From Pseudomonas fluorescens (GTDB taxonomy: Bacteria; Pseudomonadota; Gammaproteobacteria; Pseudomonadales; Pseudomonadaceae): DNA of 64,000 bases. The DNA lies in the NCBI RefSeq assembly GCF_019212185.1, contig NZ_CP078138.1, positions 850,501-914,500 on the forward strand, given 5' to 3'. Position numbers and translations under genes: made by a program. The notes under the pieces were generated by a model, which saw nothing but the letters and a program-made list of their open reading frames with translations, was not told the DNA's origin and made no database searches. Shown here piece by piece: positions 43,209-53,507 of the stretch. Position 1 is the first letter of the stretch. Every line of letters starts with the position of its first letter.

Positions 43209-43658
43209 ATGCCGGCACCTGTCTGGTGGTTACTTTGTCTGCCGTTGATTGCCGGGGCGTTTTTGCCGCTGCAAGCCGGTATTAATGGTCAGTTGGCCAA
43301 GCAGGTCTCCAGCGTGCTGGCCGCTGCCCTGATCTCGTTTTTTGTCGGCACCCTGGCCTTGCTGGTGCTGATGCTGATCCAGCGCGAAACACCGAGCCTG
43401 AGTGCGCTGAAGGGGCTGACCTGGTGGCATTGGAGCGGTGGCCTGCTGGGGGCGTTTTTCATCACCACGGCGGCGTTCGCTGGCCCGCGTATTGGCGCCA
43501 TGCTGTTCATGGCGCTGGTCCTGGCCGGGCAATTGGGCATGGCCTTGGCCCTGGATCATTTCGGCTGGGCCGGGTTTCGCGAGGCGCCCATCAGCGCCGG
43601 CAAGATTGCCGGGCTGGTGTTGGTTCTGGCGGGGGTGTTCCTGATTCGTCGCGGCTGA
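43209..43658 (+). CDS. DMT superfamily transporter (YdcZ/DUF606 type)
   Basis: This is a 149-residue membrane protein with five hydrophobic helices, starting PAPVWWLLCLPLIAGAFLPLQAG and containing NGQLAKQVSSVLAAALISFFVG, the features of the YdcZ/DUF606 family of small DMT transporters. The substrate is unknown. The ATG at 43209 follows GGAGA by 5 bp and is preferred over a TTG 12 bp earlier. It is convergent with the MaoC-like gene, whose end is only 6 bp away. Confidence 0.88.
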   Translation: MPAPVWWLLCLPLIAGAFLPLQAGINGQLAKQVSSVLAAALISFFVGTLALLVLMLIQRETPSLSALKGLTWWHWSGGLLGAFFITTAAFAGPRIGAMLFMALVLAGQLGMALALDHFGWAGFREAPISAGKIAGLVLVLAGVFLIRRG

Positions 43659-43664
43659 TTCGGC

Positions 43665-44519
43665 TCAGGGCAATGCTTGCCAGGTGCCGCGCATGTGTTC
43701 CAGATCACCGTGGCCGAGCAGTTGCACATCGCCCTGGGAACCTGCTGCGCTGCTCTGCAAAATGACTTCGCTGGGCAGGCGCACCGGCTTTTTGAACTGC
43801 ACGGCAATCTCGAAACCACTGCCGGGCAGGTGCCCGCTCAACGCCGCCATTACCCGTGCCTTGAGCCACAGCCCATGGGCGATCGCCTTGGGAAATCCGA
43901 ACAGACGGGCGCTGGCAGCGCTCAAGTGAATCGGGTTGTAGTCCCCCGAAACTCGTGCGTACTGCCGGCCAATATCGGCCGGTGCCCACCAGCGTGTCAG
44001 CTCATCCAGCGCCAGCGTTGCCTGCGGCAAGGGTTCGGCGGGCTCGCCATCGAGCTTCACACCTTTGCACAGCATCTGGCTTTCGGCCTGCCACAGTGGG
44101 CCAAGGGCATCCTCCAGGCTTGTCACCAGATCGAAAGTTGCTCCCTTGGCGTGGGGCTGCAGGTTCTGCACGTGGACGCTCACCTGCACCCGGCTGATCC
44201 CGCCGAGCGGTCGTATGACCCGAATGCGGTTGGCCAGGTGCACCAGTCCCAGCAGTGGAAAGGGGAAATCCTTGCCCGTGAGCAATTGCATTTGCAGGGC
44301 AAACGCCAGGACATGGGGATAAGTCGGCGGCAGCAGCGCGCTGTCGGGAAAACCGCAAACCTTGCGATAGGACGTCACATTCCGTGCATCGACCTCGACC
44401 CACGAGCGCAAGCCGTCATTCGGCAATTGCGTGCCGGTGATCTTGCGTCGGGTTGCCGCGCGCCAATACAGGCCGGACAGATGAGGGGTGCGGTGAAGTT
44501 GATGCCAGTCCGTGGTCAT
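43665..44519 (-). CDS. MaoC-like dehydratase/hydratase
   Basis: This 284-residue protein has a double hotdog architecture with a MaoC-type C-terminal domain: YARVSGDYNPIHLSAASARLFGF (catalytic Asp/His) and KAIAHGLWLKARVMAALSG. It should hydrate or dehydrate acyl-CoA or acyl-ACP. It is 2 bp from the reductase gene upstream in the same operon, suggesting a hydratase-dehydrogenase-thiolase set with the neighbouring genes. The N-terminal half is divergent. Confidence 0.87.
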   Translation of the reverse strand: MTTDWHQLHRTPHLSGLYWRAATRRKITGTQLPNDGLRSWVEVDARNVTSYRKVCGFPDSALLPPTYPHVLAFALQMQLLTGKDFPFPLLGLVHLANRIRVIRPLGGISRVQVSVHVQNLQPHAKGATFDLVTSLEDALGPLWQAESQMLCKGVKLDGEPAEPLPQATLALDELTRWWAPADIGRQYARVSGDYNPIHLSAASARLFGFPKAIAHGLWLKARVMAALSGHLPGSGFEIAVQFKKPVRLPSEVILQSSAAGSQGDVQLLGHGDLEHMRGTWQALP

Positions 44520-44521
44520 GT

Positions 44522-45874
44522 TCAGGCTCCCAGCACGCTTTGGCCGCAGACTCGCAGCGCCTGTCCGCTCACTGCACCACTGCCGGGCTGCGCCAGCCAG
44601 GCCACAGCTTCGGCGACGTCCTGGGGCAGGCCGCCCTGGCCCAGGGAACTCATGCGCCGCCCGGCTTCACGCAGGGCGAAGGGGATGTGGGCGGTCATCT
44701 GGGTTTCGATGAAGCCCGGTGCCACGGCGTTGATGCTGATCTCGCGTGCTGCGAGCGAAGGCGCCCAGGCCTCGGCAAGGCCGATCAGCCCGGCCTTGCT
44801 CGCGGCGTAGTTGGTTTGCCCCCGGTTGCCGGCGATACCGCTGATGGACGCGAGCAGGATCACCCGGCCGTTGTCGTGCAGGGTGCCGCTGTCGAGCAGG
44901 GCCTGGGTCAGCACTTGCGGTGCATTGAGATTGACCGCCAGCACCGCGTCCCAGAAGTCCGGGGTCATGTTGGCCAGGGTTTTATCGCGGGTGATCCCGG
45001 CGTTGTGCACGACGATGTCGATGCCCTCGGGCAACTGTTCAATCAGGCGGCTGGCGGCGTCTTCGGCGCAGATATCCAGGGTGATGCTCTTGCCGCCAAG
45101 GCGCGCAGCCAGGGCCTCGAGATCGTTTTTCGCCGCAGGCACGTCAAGCAGCACCACGTCGGCGCCGTCGCGGGCCAGGGTCTCGGCAATCGACGCACCG
45201 ATGCCCCGAGCAGCACCGGTCACCAGCGCCTTGCGCCCTGCCAGTGGCCGGGTCCAGTCTTCGACTTGGGTTGCGCAGGCGTCGAGGTGCAGCACCTGGC
45301 CCGAGATGTAGGCGCTTTTCGGCGAGAGGAAGAACCGCAACGCGCCTTCCAGTTGATCTTCGGCACCGGCGCCGACATACAGCAGCTGCAGGGTACCGCC
45401 GCTGCGCAGCTCCTTGGCCAGCGAGCGGCTGAAACCTTCGAGGGCGCGCTGGGCGCTGGCGGCGAATGGGTCGCTGAGGCTTTGCGGGGCGCGGCCGAGA
45501 ATCACCACATGGGCGCTGTGGTCGAGGTTTTTCAGCAGCGGCTGGAAGAATTCGCGCAACTGCTTGAGCTGCCCGGTGTGCAGCAGTTCGCTGGCATCGA
45601 ACAGCACCGCCTTGAGCTTGGGGCCGTGCCCGGGAATCCACGCCTGGGCCACCAGCGGTTCGGGGCCGTAGCTGTAGATTTGCTCGGTGAGCTTGTGCGC
45701 GAACGCGCCGACGTTGCGCGTCAGGGCGCCGCCACCGATCAGCAACGCGCCATCCACCGGCCGCAGGCGCCCGGCTTGCCAGCGCTCCAGACGGACCGGC
45801 GAGGGCAGGCCAACGGCTGCGACCAGGCGATGGCCGAGGGACGAATTGGCGAAGTCGATATAGCGGTCAGACAT
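44522..45874 (-). CDS. Long FabG-like 3-oxoacyl reductase (high molecular weight SDR)
   Basis: This 450-residue protein has a C-terminal classical SDR domain (about 208-450) with GAARGIGASIAETLARDG (NADP binding), the catalytic Ser in ILLASISGIAGN and YAASKAGLIG. It has an additional N-terminal Rossmann-like half without the nucleotide-binding motif, the architecture of HMW FabG (FabG4/PA4786 type). It would reduce 3-oxoacyl or oxidise 3-hydroxyacyl thioesters. Codirectional with the MaoC gene and divergent from the thiolase gene (118 bp). Confidence 0.9.
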   Translation of the reverse strand: MSDRYIDFANSSLGHRLVAAVGLPSPVRLERWQAGRLRPVDGALLIGGGALTRNVGAFAHKLTEQIYSYGPEPLVAQAWIPGHGPKLKAVLFDASELLHTGQLKQLREFFQPLLKNLDHSAHVVILGRAPQSLSDPFAASAQRALEGFSRSLAKELRSGGTLQLLYVGAGAEDQLEGALRFFLSPKSAYISGQVLHLDACATQVEDWTRPLAGRKALVTGAARGIGASIAETLARDGADVVLLDVPAAKNDLEALAARLGGKSITLDICAEDAASRLIEQLPEGIDIVVHNAGITRDKTLANMTPDFWDAVLAVNLNAPQVLTQALLDSGTLHDNGRVILLASISGIAGNRGQTNYAASKAGLIGLAEAWAPSLAAREISINAVAPGFIETQMTAHIPFALREAGRRMSSLGQGGLPQDVAEAVAWLAQPGSGAVSGQALRVCGQSVLGA

Positions 45875-45992
45875 GGAACGCGCTCCAAGAGTCGGGGTTC
45901 AAAGTGTGGACCACGGATTGTCATCAGTCGTTCGATCCGCGAGATAAGGCCTACGCTTGTGGGTCATGGCTGTCACAGAATAGGAGCTTTTC

Positions 45993-47270
45993 ATGACCCA
46001 GTTGCGCCGCGTCGCGATCATTGGCGGTAATCGCATCCCTTTTGCCCGGTCCAACGGACCTTACGCCACGGCCAGTAACCAGGCGATGCTGACAGCGGCG
46101 CTGGAGGGCTTGATCGAGCGTTACAACCTGCACGGCCTGCGCATCGGTGAGGTGGCGGCGGGGGCGGTGCTCAAGCACTCCCGGGACTTCAACCTGACCC
46201 GTGAGTGCGTGCTCGGTTCGCGCCTGTCTCCGACCACTCCGGCCTACGACATCCAGCAGGCCTGCGGCACCGGGCTGGAAGCGGCCTTGCTGGTGGCCAA
46301 CAAGATCGCCCTGGGGCAAATTGAGTGCGGCATTGCCGGCGGCGTTGACACCACCTCGGATGCGCCGATCGGGGTCAACGAGGGTCTGCGCAAGATTCTC
46401 CTGCAAGCCAATCGGGCGAAAACCACCGCCGACAAACTGAAAACGTTCCTGCAACTGCGGCCTCGGCACCTGGTGCCGGAGTTGCCACGCAACGGTGAAC
46501 CCCGCACCGGTTTGTCCATGGGGCAACACTGCGAGCTGATGGCCCAGACCTGGAACATCCCGCGTGCGGAACAGGACCAACTGGCGTTGGAAAGTCATCA
46601 GAAAATGGCCGCCGCTTACGCCGAGGGCTGGCATAACGATCTGCTCACGCCCTTTCTCGGCCTGACCCGTGACAACAATCTGCGCCCGGACCTGACCCTG
46701 GAAAAACTCGCGGCATTGAAGCCGGTCTTCGAAAAAAGCGCCAAGGGCACACTGACCGCCGGCAACTCGACGCCACTGACCGACGGTGCTTCCCTGGTAT
46801 TGCTGGGCAGTGAGGCTTGGGCGAAAGAGCGCGGGCTGCCGATCCTTGCCTACCTGCGCGATGGCGAAGCGGCGGCGGTGGATTTCGTCAACGGTGCGGA
46901 AGGTTTGTTGATGGCGCCGGTCTACGCGGTGCCACGCTTGTTGGCGCGCAATGGCCTGAGTTTGCAGGATTTCGACTACTACGAAATTCATGAAGCCTTC
47001 GCCGCGCAGGTGTTGTGCACGCTCAAGGCCTGGGAGGATGCCGATTACTGCAAAAGCCGCCTGGGACTGGATGCGCCGTTGGGCTCGATCGATCGCAGCC
47101 GGCTCAACGTCAAGGGCAGCTCCCTGGCCGCCGGCCACCCGTTCGCCGCGACCGGCGGACGCATCGTCGCCAACCTCGCCAAGCTGCTGGAGACGGCAGG
47201 GCAGGGCCGCGGCCTGATCTCAATCTGCGCCGCCGGCGGGCAGGGGGTGACCGCGATTATCGAACGGTGA
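45993..47270 (+). CDS. Acetyl-CoA C-acyltransferase (FadI-like thiolase)
   Basis: This 425-residue thiolase has the active-site cysteine in QQACGTGLEAALLVANKIA (about residue 90), the His in YEIHEAFAAQVLCTLKAW (GHP- or HEAF-type) and the second Cys in ISICAAGGQGVTAIIER. Similarity to FadI suggests cleavage of 3-ketoacyl-CoA, or condensation in reverse. It is divergent from the FabG-like/MaoC pair, the same grouping as P. aeruginosa PA4785-PA4786. A GGAG ribosome-binding site precedes the ATG. Confidence 0.93.
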   Translation: MTQLRRVAIIGGNRIPFARSNGPYATASNQAMLTAALEGLIERYNLHGLRIGEVAAGAVLKHSRDFNLTRECVLGSRLSPTTPAYDIQQACGTGLEAALLVANKIALGQIECGIAGGVDTTSDAPIGVNEGLRKILLQANRAKTTADKLKTFLQLRPRHLVPELPRNGEPRTGLSMGQHCELMAQTWNIPRAEQDQLALESHQKMAAAYAEGWHNDLLTPFLGLTRDNNLRPDLTLEKLAALKPVFEKSAKGTLTAGNSTPLTDGASLVLLGSEAWAKERGLPILAYLRDGEAAAVDFVNGAEGLLMAPVYAVPRLLARNGLSLQDFDYYEIHEAFAAQVLCTLKAWEDADYCKSRLGLDAPLGSIDRSRLNVKGSSLAAGHPFAATGGRIVANLAKLLETAGQGRGLISICAAGGQGVTAIIER

Positions 47271-47310
47271 TACCCACAGGGATTGGCGGCGGTCCCGATA
47301 TCCGGTGAAC

Positions 47311-47402
47311 CTGTGGGAGCTAGCCTGCTAGCGATTGGGTCGGCACATTCGACTACTGCAGTGGCTGACACTCCGCTATCGCCAGCAGGCTGGCTCCCAC
47401 AA
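47311..47402. repeat. REPIN (paired inverted REP elements)
   Basis: Two REP arms face each other: CTGTGGGAGCTAGCCTGCTA (start 47311) and the inverted arm ATCGCCAGCAGGCTGGCTCC (start 47378), separated by about 42 bp. The pattern is typical for P. fluorescens REPINs. It fills the gap between convergent thiolase and chemoreceptor genes. Confidence 0.9.
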
Positions 47403-47415
47403 GGGTGAACCCGGT

Positions 47416-49362
47416 TTATGTGCGGAACCGACGCACCAACCCATCCAACTCATTCGACAACCCCGCCAGGCTCTGCGAATCCAGGCGGGCCGAGTTGGCC
47501 AGTTCGGCCACCAACTGCGCGTCGCCATGGATCTGGCTGATGTGCCGGTTGATGTCCTCAGCGACTTGATGCTGCTCTTCGGCGGCGGTGGCGATCTGGG
47601 TGTTCATGTCGCGGATCACGTCCACCGATTCGCGAATCTGCCCGAAGCTGTTGCGCGCTTCGCCGATGCGGCTCACCGACTGTTGCGAGACCTCGAGGCT
47701 GGCGTGCATTTGCTGGGTCACTTGGCTGGTGCGCTTGGCCAGGTTGCCCAACAGGCCATCAATCTCTGCGGTGGAATCGGCGGTGCGCTTGGCCAGGGCT
47801 CGCACTTCATCGGCAACCACGGCGAACCCACGGCCCTGTTCGCCGGCCCGCGCTGCTTCAATGGCGGCGTTGAGCGCCAGCAGGTTGGTCTGTTCGGCAA
47901 TCGAACGAATGGTGCCAAGGATCGACTGGATATCGTTGCTGTCGCGCTCCAGTTGCTGCATCGACTGCGCCGATTGCTCGATCTCTTGGCTCAGGCGATC
48001 GACGCTGCTCACGGCCGCATCGATCTGCAATTGACCCTCATGCGCCTGGCGCTGACCGCTATCGGCCGAATCGGCGGCCTGGCTGCAGGAGCGGGCGACT
48101 TCGTTGGCAGTGGCGACCATTTCGTGGAACGCGGTCGACACCATATCCACCGCCTCGCGCTGGCGCCCGGCGGCTTCGGCCATCTCGCCGGAGACTTGAG
48201 TGGCGTTGTGGGAGTTGGCGAGGATCTTGGTCGCGGCACCGCCGATGTGCTGGATCAAGCTGCGAATCGCCGCGAGGAACTGGTTGAACCAGTTGGCCAG
48301 TTGCGCGGTTTCGTCGCTGCCACGGATTTGCAGGTTGCGGGTCAGGTCACCTTCGCCCTGGGCGATGCCTTCCAAGCCACTGGCAACGCTGCGGATCGGC
48401 CGCACGATGAGGCTGGCGAAGCTCGCGCCGACCAGCGCAAATATGACCGCCAGCACAGCGGCGATGATTGCGATCAACCAGGTCAGTTGGGTCGCCGAGC
48501 TCATCACATCGGCCTGTTTGATCAGGCCAATGAAGGTCCAGCCCAGTTGCTCCGACGGCCAGACGTTCGCCATGTAGCGCTCGCCGTTCAACTCGACTTC
48601 CACCAAGCCCTTGCCGGCCTTGGCCAACTGCGCGTAGCCGTCACCCAGGCTGTTCAGTGGCTTGAAGTTGTGCTCCGGTTGCTTCGGATCAACCAGCACG
48701 GTGCCGTTGTTTTCCATCAGCATCAGGTAGCCGGTTTCGCCGAGCTTGATTTGCTTCACCAGCTCGGTCAGTTGGGTCAGCGTTACGTCGATACTGACCA
48801 CGCCGCCCTGCGCCCCAAGCTTGTTATCGATGGTTCGCACGGTGCTGACGTAGGTGGTGTTGTTGTCGGTCCAGTAATAGGCTTCGGTGCGCAAAGGCTT
48901 GCCAGGGTTGGCCTGGGCGGCCTTGTACCAGGGCCGCTGGCGCGGATCGTAGTTGGTGAGTTGGGCATCGTCCGGCCACGAGACATAACCGCCGGCGCTG
49001 GTGCCGACAATGGCGTACGCATAGGCCGGGTGGCTGTTGCCCAGGTTCTCCAGCAGGGCGAATACCTGCTTGTCCATTTCGCCTTGAGGAATGCTCGCCG
49101 CGTTGGCACTCATGTACGTCTTGAGGCTGTCGTCGGTGTTCTTGATCAGTGGCAACGAGGCCAGATAGTTGACGTTCTGGCTGATGCCGTCGAAGAACAT
49201 TTGCATGGCGTTGCTGACCTGGCGGATCTCTCGATCACTGGAGTCGACAAAGCCGGCCTTGGCATCGCTGCGCAGGTTCATGATCACCAGGGTCGCCACC
49301 AGCACCACTGGCAAACAGGCGATCACCGCGAACGCCCAGGTCAGTTTTTGTTTGATGTTCAT
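47416..49362 (-). CDS. Methyl-accepting chemotaxis protein with dCache sensor
   Basis: This 648-residue receptor has TM1 at about 10-30, a periplasmic dCache_1 domain (about 35-275), TM2 at about 285-305, HAMP and a signalling domain ([20 protein letters not shown]). The sensor contains the amino-acid-type signature [12 protein letters not shown] and the following Tyr/Asp residues (YYWTDNN, VSIDV). It therefore resembles PctA/PctB-type amino-acid or amine receptors; the ligand is inferred only. A GGAG site lies 5 bp upstream of the ATG. No C-terminal pentapeptide is seen. Confidence 0.93.
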   Translation of the reverse strand: MNIKQKLTWAFAVIACLPVVLVATLVIMNLRSDAKAGFVDSSDREIRQVSNAMQMFFDGISQNVNYLASLPLIKNTDDSLKTYMSANAASIPQGEMDKQVFALLENLGNSHPAYAYAIVGTSAGGYVSWPDDAQLTNYDPRQRPWYKAAQANPGKPLRTEAYYWTDNNTTYVSTVRTIDNKLGAQGGVVSIDVTLTQLTELVKQIKLGETGYLMLMENNGTVLVDPKQPEHNFKPLNSLGDGYAQLAKAGKGLVEVELNGERYMANVWPSEQLGWTFIGLIKQADVMSSATQLTWLIAIIAAVLAVIFALVGASFASLIVRPIRSVASGLEGIAQGEGDLTRNLQIRGSDETAQLANWFNQFLAAIRSLIQHIGGAATKILANSHNATQVSGEMAEAAGRQREAVDMVSTAFHEMVATANEVARSCSQAADSADSGQRQAHEGQLQIDAAVSSVDRLSQEIEQSAQSMQQLERDSNDIQSILGTIRSIAEQTNLLALNAAIEAARAGEQGRGFAVVADEVRALAKRTADSTAEIDGLLGNLAKRTSQVTQQMHASLEVSQQSVSRIGEARNSFGQIRESVDVIRDMNTQIATAAEEQHQVAEDINRHISQIHGDAQLVAELANSARLDSQSLAGLSNELDGLVRRFRT

Positions 49363-49707
49363 CCGCGCTCCAGAATTTTTCTTATTGGCCGATTGTCAGA
49401 CAAATCCATGTGTCCCTGAGGACTTCGGCTGCCAGCTGCGGAAATTGAGGGGTTGTATGAAAAAACCTACAAAATAATGGCTGGAGTACCTCGGGTTCTG
49501 TCGTAAATGCCTCCTCATCACATCGGCAACATGCGTTGAAGTCTCGGCTATGATCAGCGTCACCCGACAACTGGCCGTGAATTAATTTGGCACAGTGAGT
49601 GCATCCACAGGGTTCATAGGTCGGCAACCCCTCCCCGTGTCGAGAGGATTGCCGTATAACGAGTGACATTCGCGTGTTTGGTAATAAAGGACCCACAATA
49701 AAAGCTG
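49363..49707. other. 345-bp intergenic region between chemoreceptor and RIO kinase genes
   Basis: It separates divergent genes and must hold both promoters. I see no convincing gene, hairpin or repeat. A GCCAATAA sequence on the minus strand resembles a FliA -10 element, but no proper -35 accompanies it. Confidence 0.6.
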
Positions 49708-50601
49708 ATGAAGACTCCAAAACGCATTGAACCCCTGATCGAAGACGGTCTGGTTGATGAGGTGCTGCGCCCACTCATGAGTGGTAAAGAAGCAGCTGTT
49801 TATGTGGTGCGCTGCGGCAACGAACTACGTTGCGCGAAGGTCTACAAGGAGGCGAATAAACGAAGTTTCCGCCAGGCAGCCGAGTACCAGGAAGGCCGCA
49901 AGGTGCGCAACAGCCGTCAGGCGCGTGCCATGGCCAAGGGCTCCAAGTTCGGTCGCAAAGAGACCGAGGACGCCTGGCAGAACGCTGAAGTCGCGGCACT
50001 GTTCCGTCTGGCCAGTGCCGGGGTACGGGTGCCCAAGCCGTTCGACTTCCTCGAAGGCGTGCTGCTGATGGAGCTGGTGGCCGATGAATACGGCGATGCG
50101 GCGCCGCGTCTCAATGACGTGGTGCTGGAAGCCGATCAGGCCCGCGAGTATCACGCGTTCCTGATTTCCCAGATCGTGCTGATGCTGTGTACCGGCCTGG
50201 TGCACGGTGACCTGTCCGAGTTCAACGTGCTGTTGACGCCCGACGGCCCGGTGATCATCGACTTGCCGCAGGCAGTGGATGCGGCGGGCAACAACCATGC
50301 ATTCAGCATGCTCGAGCGCGACGTCGGCAACATGGCTTTGTACTTCGGGCGTTTTGCCCCGGAGTTGAAGCGCACGCGCTACGCCAAGGAAATGTGGGCG
50401 TTGTATGAAGCCGGCACCTTGCACCCGGGCAGTGTGCTGACTGGCGAGTTCGACGATCCCGAAGAACTGGCGGATGTCGGTGGCATCATTCGCGAGATCG
50501 AAGCGGCGCGCCTGGACGAGGAACGTCGCCAGGCGATCCGCAAGGCCGACGACGCACCACCGAGCAAGGCCGAAGAGCCTCCACCCCCCTGGATGCAATG
50601 A
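49708..50601 (+). CDS. RIO-type serine kinase
   Basis: This is a 297-residue protein kinase-like protein of the RIO1 family. The ATP-loop variant is MSGKEAAVYVVRCG, the catalytic loop HGDLSEFNVLL and the metal-binding segment IIDLPQAVD. A Pro/Glu-rich tail ends in PPPPWMQ. It corresponds to PA4780. Substrates are not known in bacteria, although ribosome-related roles are suspected by analogy with RIO kinases in archaea and eukaryotes. Its ribosome-binding site is weak. Confidence 0.9.
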   Translation: MKTPKRIEPLIEDGLVDEVLRPLMSGKEAAVYVVRCGNELRCAKVYKEANKRSFRQAAEYQEGRKVRNSRQARAMAKGSKFGRKETEDAWQNAEVAALFRLASAGVRVPKPFDFLEGVLLMELVADEYGDAAPRLNDVVLEADQAREYHAFLISQIVLMLCTGLVHGDLSEFNVLLTPDGPVIIDLPQAVDAAGNNHAFSMLERDVGNMALYFGRFAPELKRTRYAKEMWALYEAGTLHPGSVLTGEFDDPEELADVGGIIREIEAARLDEERRQAIRKADDAPPSKAEEPPPPWMQ

Positions 50602-50611
50602 TCCACTTGCT

Positions 50612-50633
50612 CGTGGCGGGCTAGCTCGCCACG
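50612..50633. terminator. Short hairpin between RIO kinase and cueR
   Basis: CGTGGCG (50612-50618) pairs with CGCCACG (50627-50633), with an 8-nt loop covering the cueR stop. No U-tract follows. It may be a weak bidirectional terminator or a REP-like half element. Confidence 0.45.
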
Positions 50634-51034
50634 GGTTGCGTGCAACAGCCCGACGCCAGTTCCTTGAGGATCGGGCAGTCGGGGCGGTGGTCACCCTGGC
50701 AGTGCTCCACCAGATCCTGCAGGGTGTCGCGTAACTGGCCCAGTTCGCGAATCTTCTGATTCAGCTCATCGATATGCTGGCGCGCCAGGGCCTTGACGTC
50801 GGCGCTGGCCCGTTGCCGGTCCTGCCACAGGGTCAGCAGCTTGCCGACCTCCTCCAGAGAAAACCCCAGGTCCCGCGAGCGCTTGATGAAGGCCAGATTG
50901 TGCAGGTCTTCAGCGCTGTAGATGCGGTAGCCGCTGTCGGTGCGATGGGCTGGCTTGAGCAGGCCGATCGACTCGTAATAGCGAATCATCTTGGCGCTGA
51001 GGCCGCTGTGCCGGGCTGCTTGGCCGATATTCAT
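50621..51034 (-). CDS. cueR: Copper-responsive MerR-family regulator CueR
   Basis: This is a 137-residue regulator. It has an N-terminal MerR winged helix ([20 protein letters not shown]), a dimerisation helix, and the metal loop [12 protein letters not shown] with the C-x7-C pair of CueR-type Cu(I) sensors. A C-terminal extension contains CC. It begins inside the copA stop (ATGA overlap) and so is translated with copA. CueR-type operators lie before copA and copZ. Confidence 0.95.
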   Translation of the reverse strand: MNIGQAARHSGLSAKMIRYYESIGLLKPAHRTDSGYRIYSAEDLHNLAFIKRSRDLGFSLEEVGKLLTLWQDRQRASADVKALARQHIDELNQKIRELGQLRDTLQDLVEHCQGDHRPDCPILKELASGCCTQPVAS

Positions 51035-53427
51035 TCGAGCTCCTCCAGTTGTTTCGGCTTCCAGGTCTTGAGCAGCAACGCATTGCTGACCACGCTGACG
51101 CTGGACAACGCCATCGCCGCACCCGCCATCACCGGGTTGAGCAGGCCGAAGGCCGCCAGCGGAATACCAATCAGGTTATAGACGAAGGCCCAGAACAGGT
51201 TCTGGCGGATCTTCGCGTAGGTCTTGCGGCTGATCTCCAGGGCGGCCGGGACCAGGCGTGGGTCGCCGCGCATCAAGGTAATGCCGGCAGCGTGCATCGC
51301 CACGTCGGTGCCACCCCCCATGGCGATACCGATATCCGCCGCCGCCAGCGCCGGGGCATCGTTGATGCCGTCGCCGACCATCGCCACCACCCCGGATTTT
51401 TTCAATTCGCTTACGGTCGCGGCTTTCTCGGCCGGCAGCACCTCGGCATGGACGTTGCGAATGCCCAACGCCTCGGCGACGACCCTGGCGCTGCCGCGGT
51501 TGTCGCCGGTCAGTAAATGGCTGCCGATCTGTTGTCCGTTCAATTCGCTGATGGCTTGCAAGGCGCCGGGCTTGAGGGTGTCGCCAAAGGCGAATAAGCC
51601 GAGCACCCGGGGTTGCGGACTTTGTTCGATCAGCCAGGACAGAGTCCGCCCTTCGGCTTCCCAGGCGCTGGCCGAGGTGGCCAGCGAACCGGCGTTCAAG
51701 CCGCTTTCCTCCAGCAGCCGGCGATTGCCCAGAGCCAACTGTTTGCCGTCCAGCGTGCCGGCAATGCCACGACCGGTCAGTGACTGGCTGGCACTCACGT
51801 CCGCCACCGCCAGGCCACGCTCGCTGCAGGCGTCGAGCACCGCCTTGGCCAGCGGGTGCTCGCTGCCGCGCTGCAGGGCGCCAGCCTGTTGCAGCAGGCG
51901 CGCCTCGTTGCCATCAATGGCCGTGAAGTGGGCGATGCGCGGGGTGCCGGAGGTCAGGGTGCCGGTCTTGTCGAACACCACCACGCTGACTTCATGGGCG
52001 CGTTCCAGGGCTTCGGCGTCCTTGATCAGAATGCCGTGGCGCGCCGCGACACCAGTGCCGGCCATGATCGCAGTGGGCGTGGCCAGTCCCAGTGCACACG
52101 GGCAGGCGATCACCAGCACCGCCACCGCGTTGATCACCGCGGTTTCCAGTGGCGCGCCGTACAGCCACCAGCCAACCAGGGTCGCCAGGGCCAGCACCAG
52201 CACCACCGGGACGAAGACCTGGCTGACCTTGTCCACCAGTTTTTGAATCGGCGCCTTGCCGGCCTGGGCGTCTTCCACCAGACGGATGATCCGCGCCAGC
52301 ACGGTTTCCGCACCCAGCGCCTGAGTGCGCACCAGCAGCCGTCCTTCACCGTTGATGGCGCCACCCGTCACGCTGTCGCCGGGCTGCTTCGGCACCGGCA
52401 GGCTTTCGCCGCTGATCAGTGCTTCGTCGGCATGGCTTTGACCCTCGACGACTTCGCCATCCACCGGAAAACGCTCGCCGGGCTTGACCAGCACCAGGTC
52501 GCCGACGCGCAGGGCGCTGATGGCGACGTCTTGTTCGTGACCGTCGATTACCTGAATCGCTCGTTCCGGGCGCAATGCCTCAAGGGCGCGAATGGCGCTG
52601 GCGGTCTGGCGTTTGGCGCGGCTTTCCAGGTATTTGCCCAGCAGGACCAGGGCGATGACCACCGCCGAGGCTTCGAAGTACAGGTGGGGCAGGGTGCCGC
52701 TGCTGGCGGTGGCCCACAGGTAGATGCTCAGGCCATAACCGGCGCTGGTGCCGAGTGCCACCAGCAGGTCCATGTTGCCGGCGCCGGCGCGTACGGCCTT
52801 CCACGCGGCGACATAAAAACGCGCACCAAAGATGAACTGCACCGGTGTCGCCAGGGCGAACTGCGCCCACGCCGGGAGCATCCAGTGCAGGCCGAAGGGT
52901 TGCACCAGCATCGGCAGCACCAGCGGCAACGCGAGGATGACCGCGAGCAGGACGCTCCAGCGTTCGCGCTGCAGACGTTGCTGCTGATCATTATTGGCGA
53001 CGTGTTCGGCTTGCCAGACGCTGGCGCTGTATCCGGCCCTGGTCACGGCGTTAATCAGCGTTTGCGGATCAACCTGACCCAGCAACTCCAGGTGCGCCCG
53101 TTCGTTGGCGAGGTTGACACTGACACTTTTGACCCCGGCAACCTTGTTCAAGGCGCGCTCGACCCGACCCGCGCAGGAGGCGCACGTCATGCCGCCGATA
53201 CTCAGTTCGAGGCTCTGGGCCGGAACGCTGTAACCGGCTTGCTGCACCGCTTCCAGCAGTGCCGGCAAGCTGTCGCGAGGCGCCTCGACCCGCGCCTGCT
53301 CGGTCGCCAGATTGACGCTGACGGCGCGGGTGCCGTTGACTTTGCGCAGCGCCCGCTCGACACGTCCGGCGCAACTGGCGCAAGTCATGCCGGCAATCGG
53401 CAGATCGAAGGTAGTGGAATCGGACAT
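51031..53427 (-). CDS. copA: Copper-exporting P1B-type ATPase CopA/CueA
   Basis: This is a 798-residue Cu(I) pump with two N-terminal metal-binding domains (both [15 protein letters not shown]), eight transmembrane helices, the CPC motif in [13 protein letters not shown], the phosphorylated Asp in [20 protein letters not shown] and [11 protein letters not shown]. It exports cytosolic Cu(I) (copper tolerance). The start [10 protein letters not shown] follows GGGAG. A CueR operator is centred about 47 bp upstream of the start, and cueR follows as the second gene. Confidence 0.97.
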   Translation of the reverse strand: MSDSTTFDLPIAGMTCASCAGRVERALRKVNGTRAVSVNLATEQARVEAPRDSLPALLEAVQQAGYSVPAQSLELSIGGMTCASCAGRVERALNKVAGVKSVSVNLANERAHLELLGQVDPQTLINAVTRAGYSASVWQAEHVANNDQQQRLQRERWSVLLAVILALPLVLPMLVQPFGLHWMLPAWAQFALATPVQFIFGARFYVAAWKAVRAGAGNMDLLVALGTSAGYGLSIYLWATASSGTLPHLYFEASAVVIALVLLGKYLESRAKRQTASAIRALEALRPERAIQVIDGHEQDVAISALRVGDLVLVKPGERFPVDGEVVEGQSHADEALISGESLPVPKQPGDSVTGGAINGEGRLLVRTQALGAETVLARIIRLVEDAQAGKAPIQKLVDKVSQVFVPVVLVLALATLVGWWLYGAPLETAVINAVAVLVIACPCALGLATPTAIMAGTGVAARHGILIKDAEALERAHEVSVVVFDKTGTLTSGTPRIAHFTAIDGNEARLLQQAGALQRGSEHPLAKAVLDACSERGLAVADVSASQSLTGRGIAGTLDGKQLALGNRRLLEESGLNAGSLATSASAWEAEGRTLSWLIEQSPQPRVLGLFAFGDTLKPGALQAISELNGQQIGSHLLTGDNRGSARVVAEALGIRNVHAEVLPAEKAATVSELKKSGVVAMVGDGINDAPALAAADIGIAMGGGTDVAMHAAGITLMRGDPRLVPAALEISRKTYAKIRQNLFWAFVYNLIGIPLAAFGLLNPVMAGAAMALSSVSVVSNALLLKTWKPKQLEELE

Positions 53428-53438
53428 CGGTCTTACTC

Positions 53439-53459
53439 CCTGTAGAAATGACCTACAGG
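53439..53459 (-). promoter_or_regulatory. Inverted repeat at the copA ribosome-binding site
   Basis: CCTGTAG (53439-53445, plus strand) and CTACAGG (53453-53459) form a 7-bp repeat with a 7-nt spacer, just upstream of copA. On the transcript the 3' arm abuts the GGGAG ribosome-binding sequence, so a translational effect is possible. Confidence 0.35.
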
Positions 53460-53460
53460 A

Positions 53461-53487
53461 TCAACCTTGCCACGCTGGCAAGGTCAA
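53461..53487 (-). promoter_or_regulatory. CueR operator of copA
   Basis: ACCTTGCC and GGCAAGGT-type half sites (ACCTTGCC, 7-bp spacer, GGCAAGGT on the minus strand) match the CueR consensus. TTGACC forms the -35 element, as in known CueR promoters with a long spacer. Confidence 0.85.
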
Positions 53488-53507
53488 GCGCCATCCTCCA
53501 CCGCGAC

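Noticed and set aside
49363..49420. FliA-like promoter for the dCache chemoreceptor
   Set aside because: A GCCAATAA -10-like sequence is present on the minus strand, but the sequence 15 bp upstream does not match TAAA.
49382..49774. 130-codon minus-strand ORF overlapping the RIO kinase start
   Set aside because: Overlaps a confident gene and its leader; no recognised motif or ribosome-binding site.
51856..53445. 529-codon plus-strand ORF antisense to copA
   Set aside because: Rich in Gln/Gly/His as expected for a shadow of a GC-rich gene; copA on the other strand has all family motifs.
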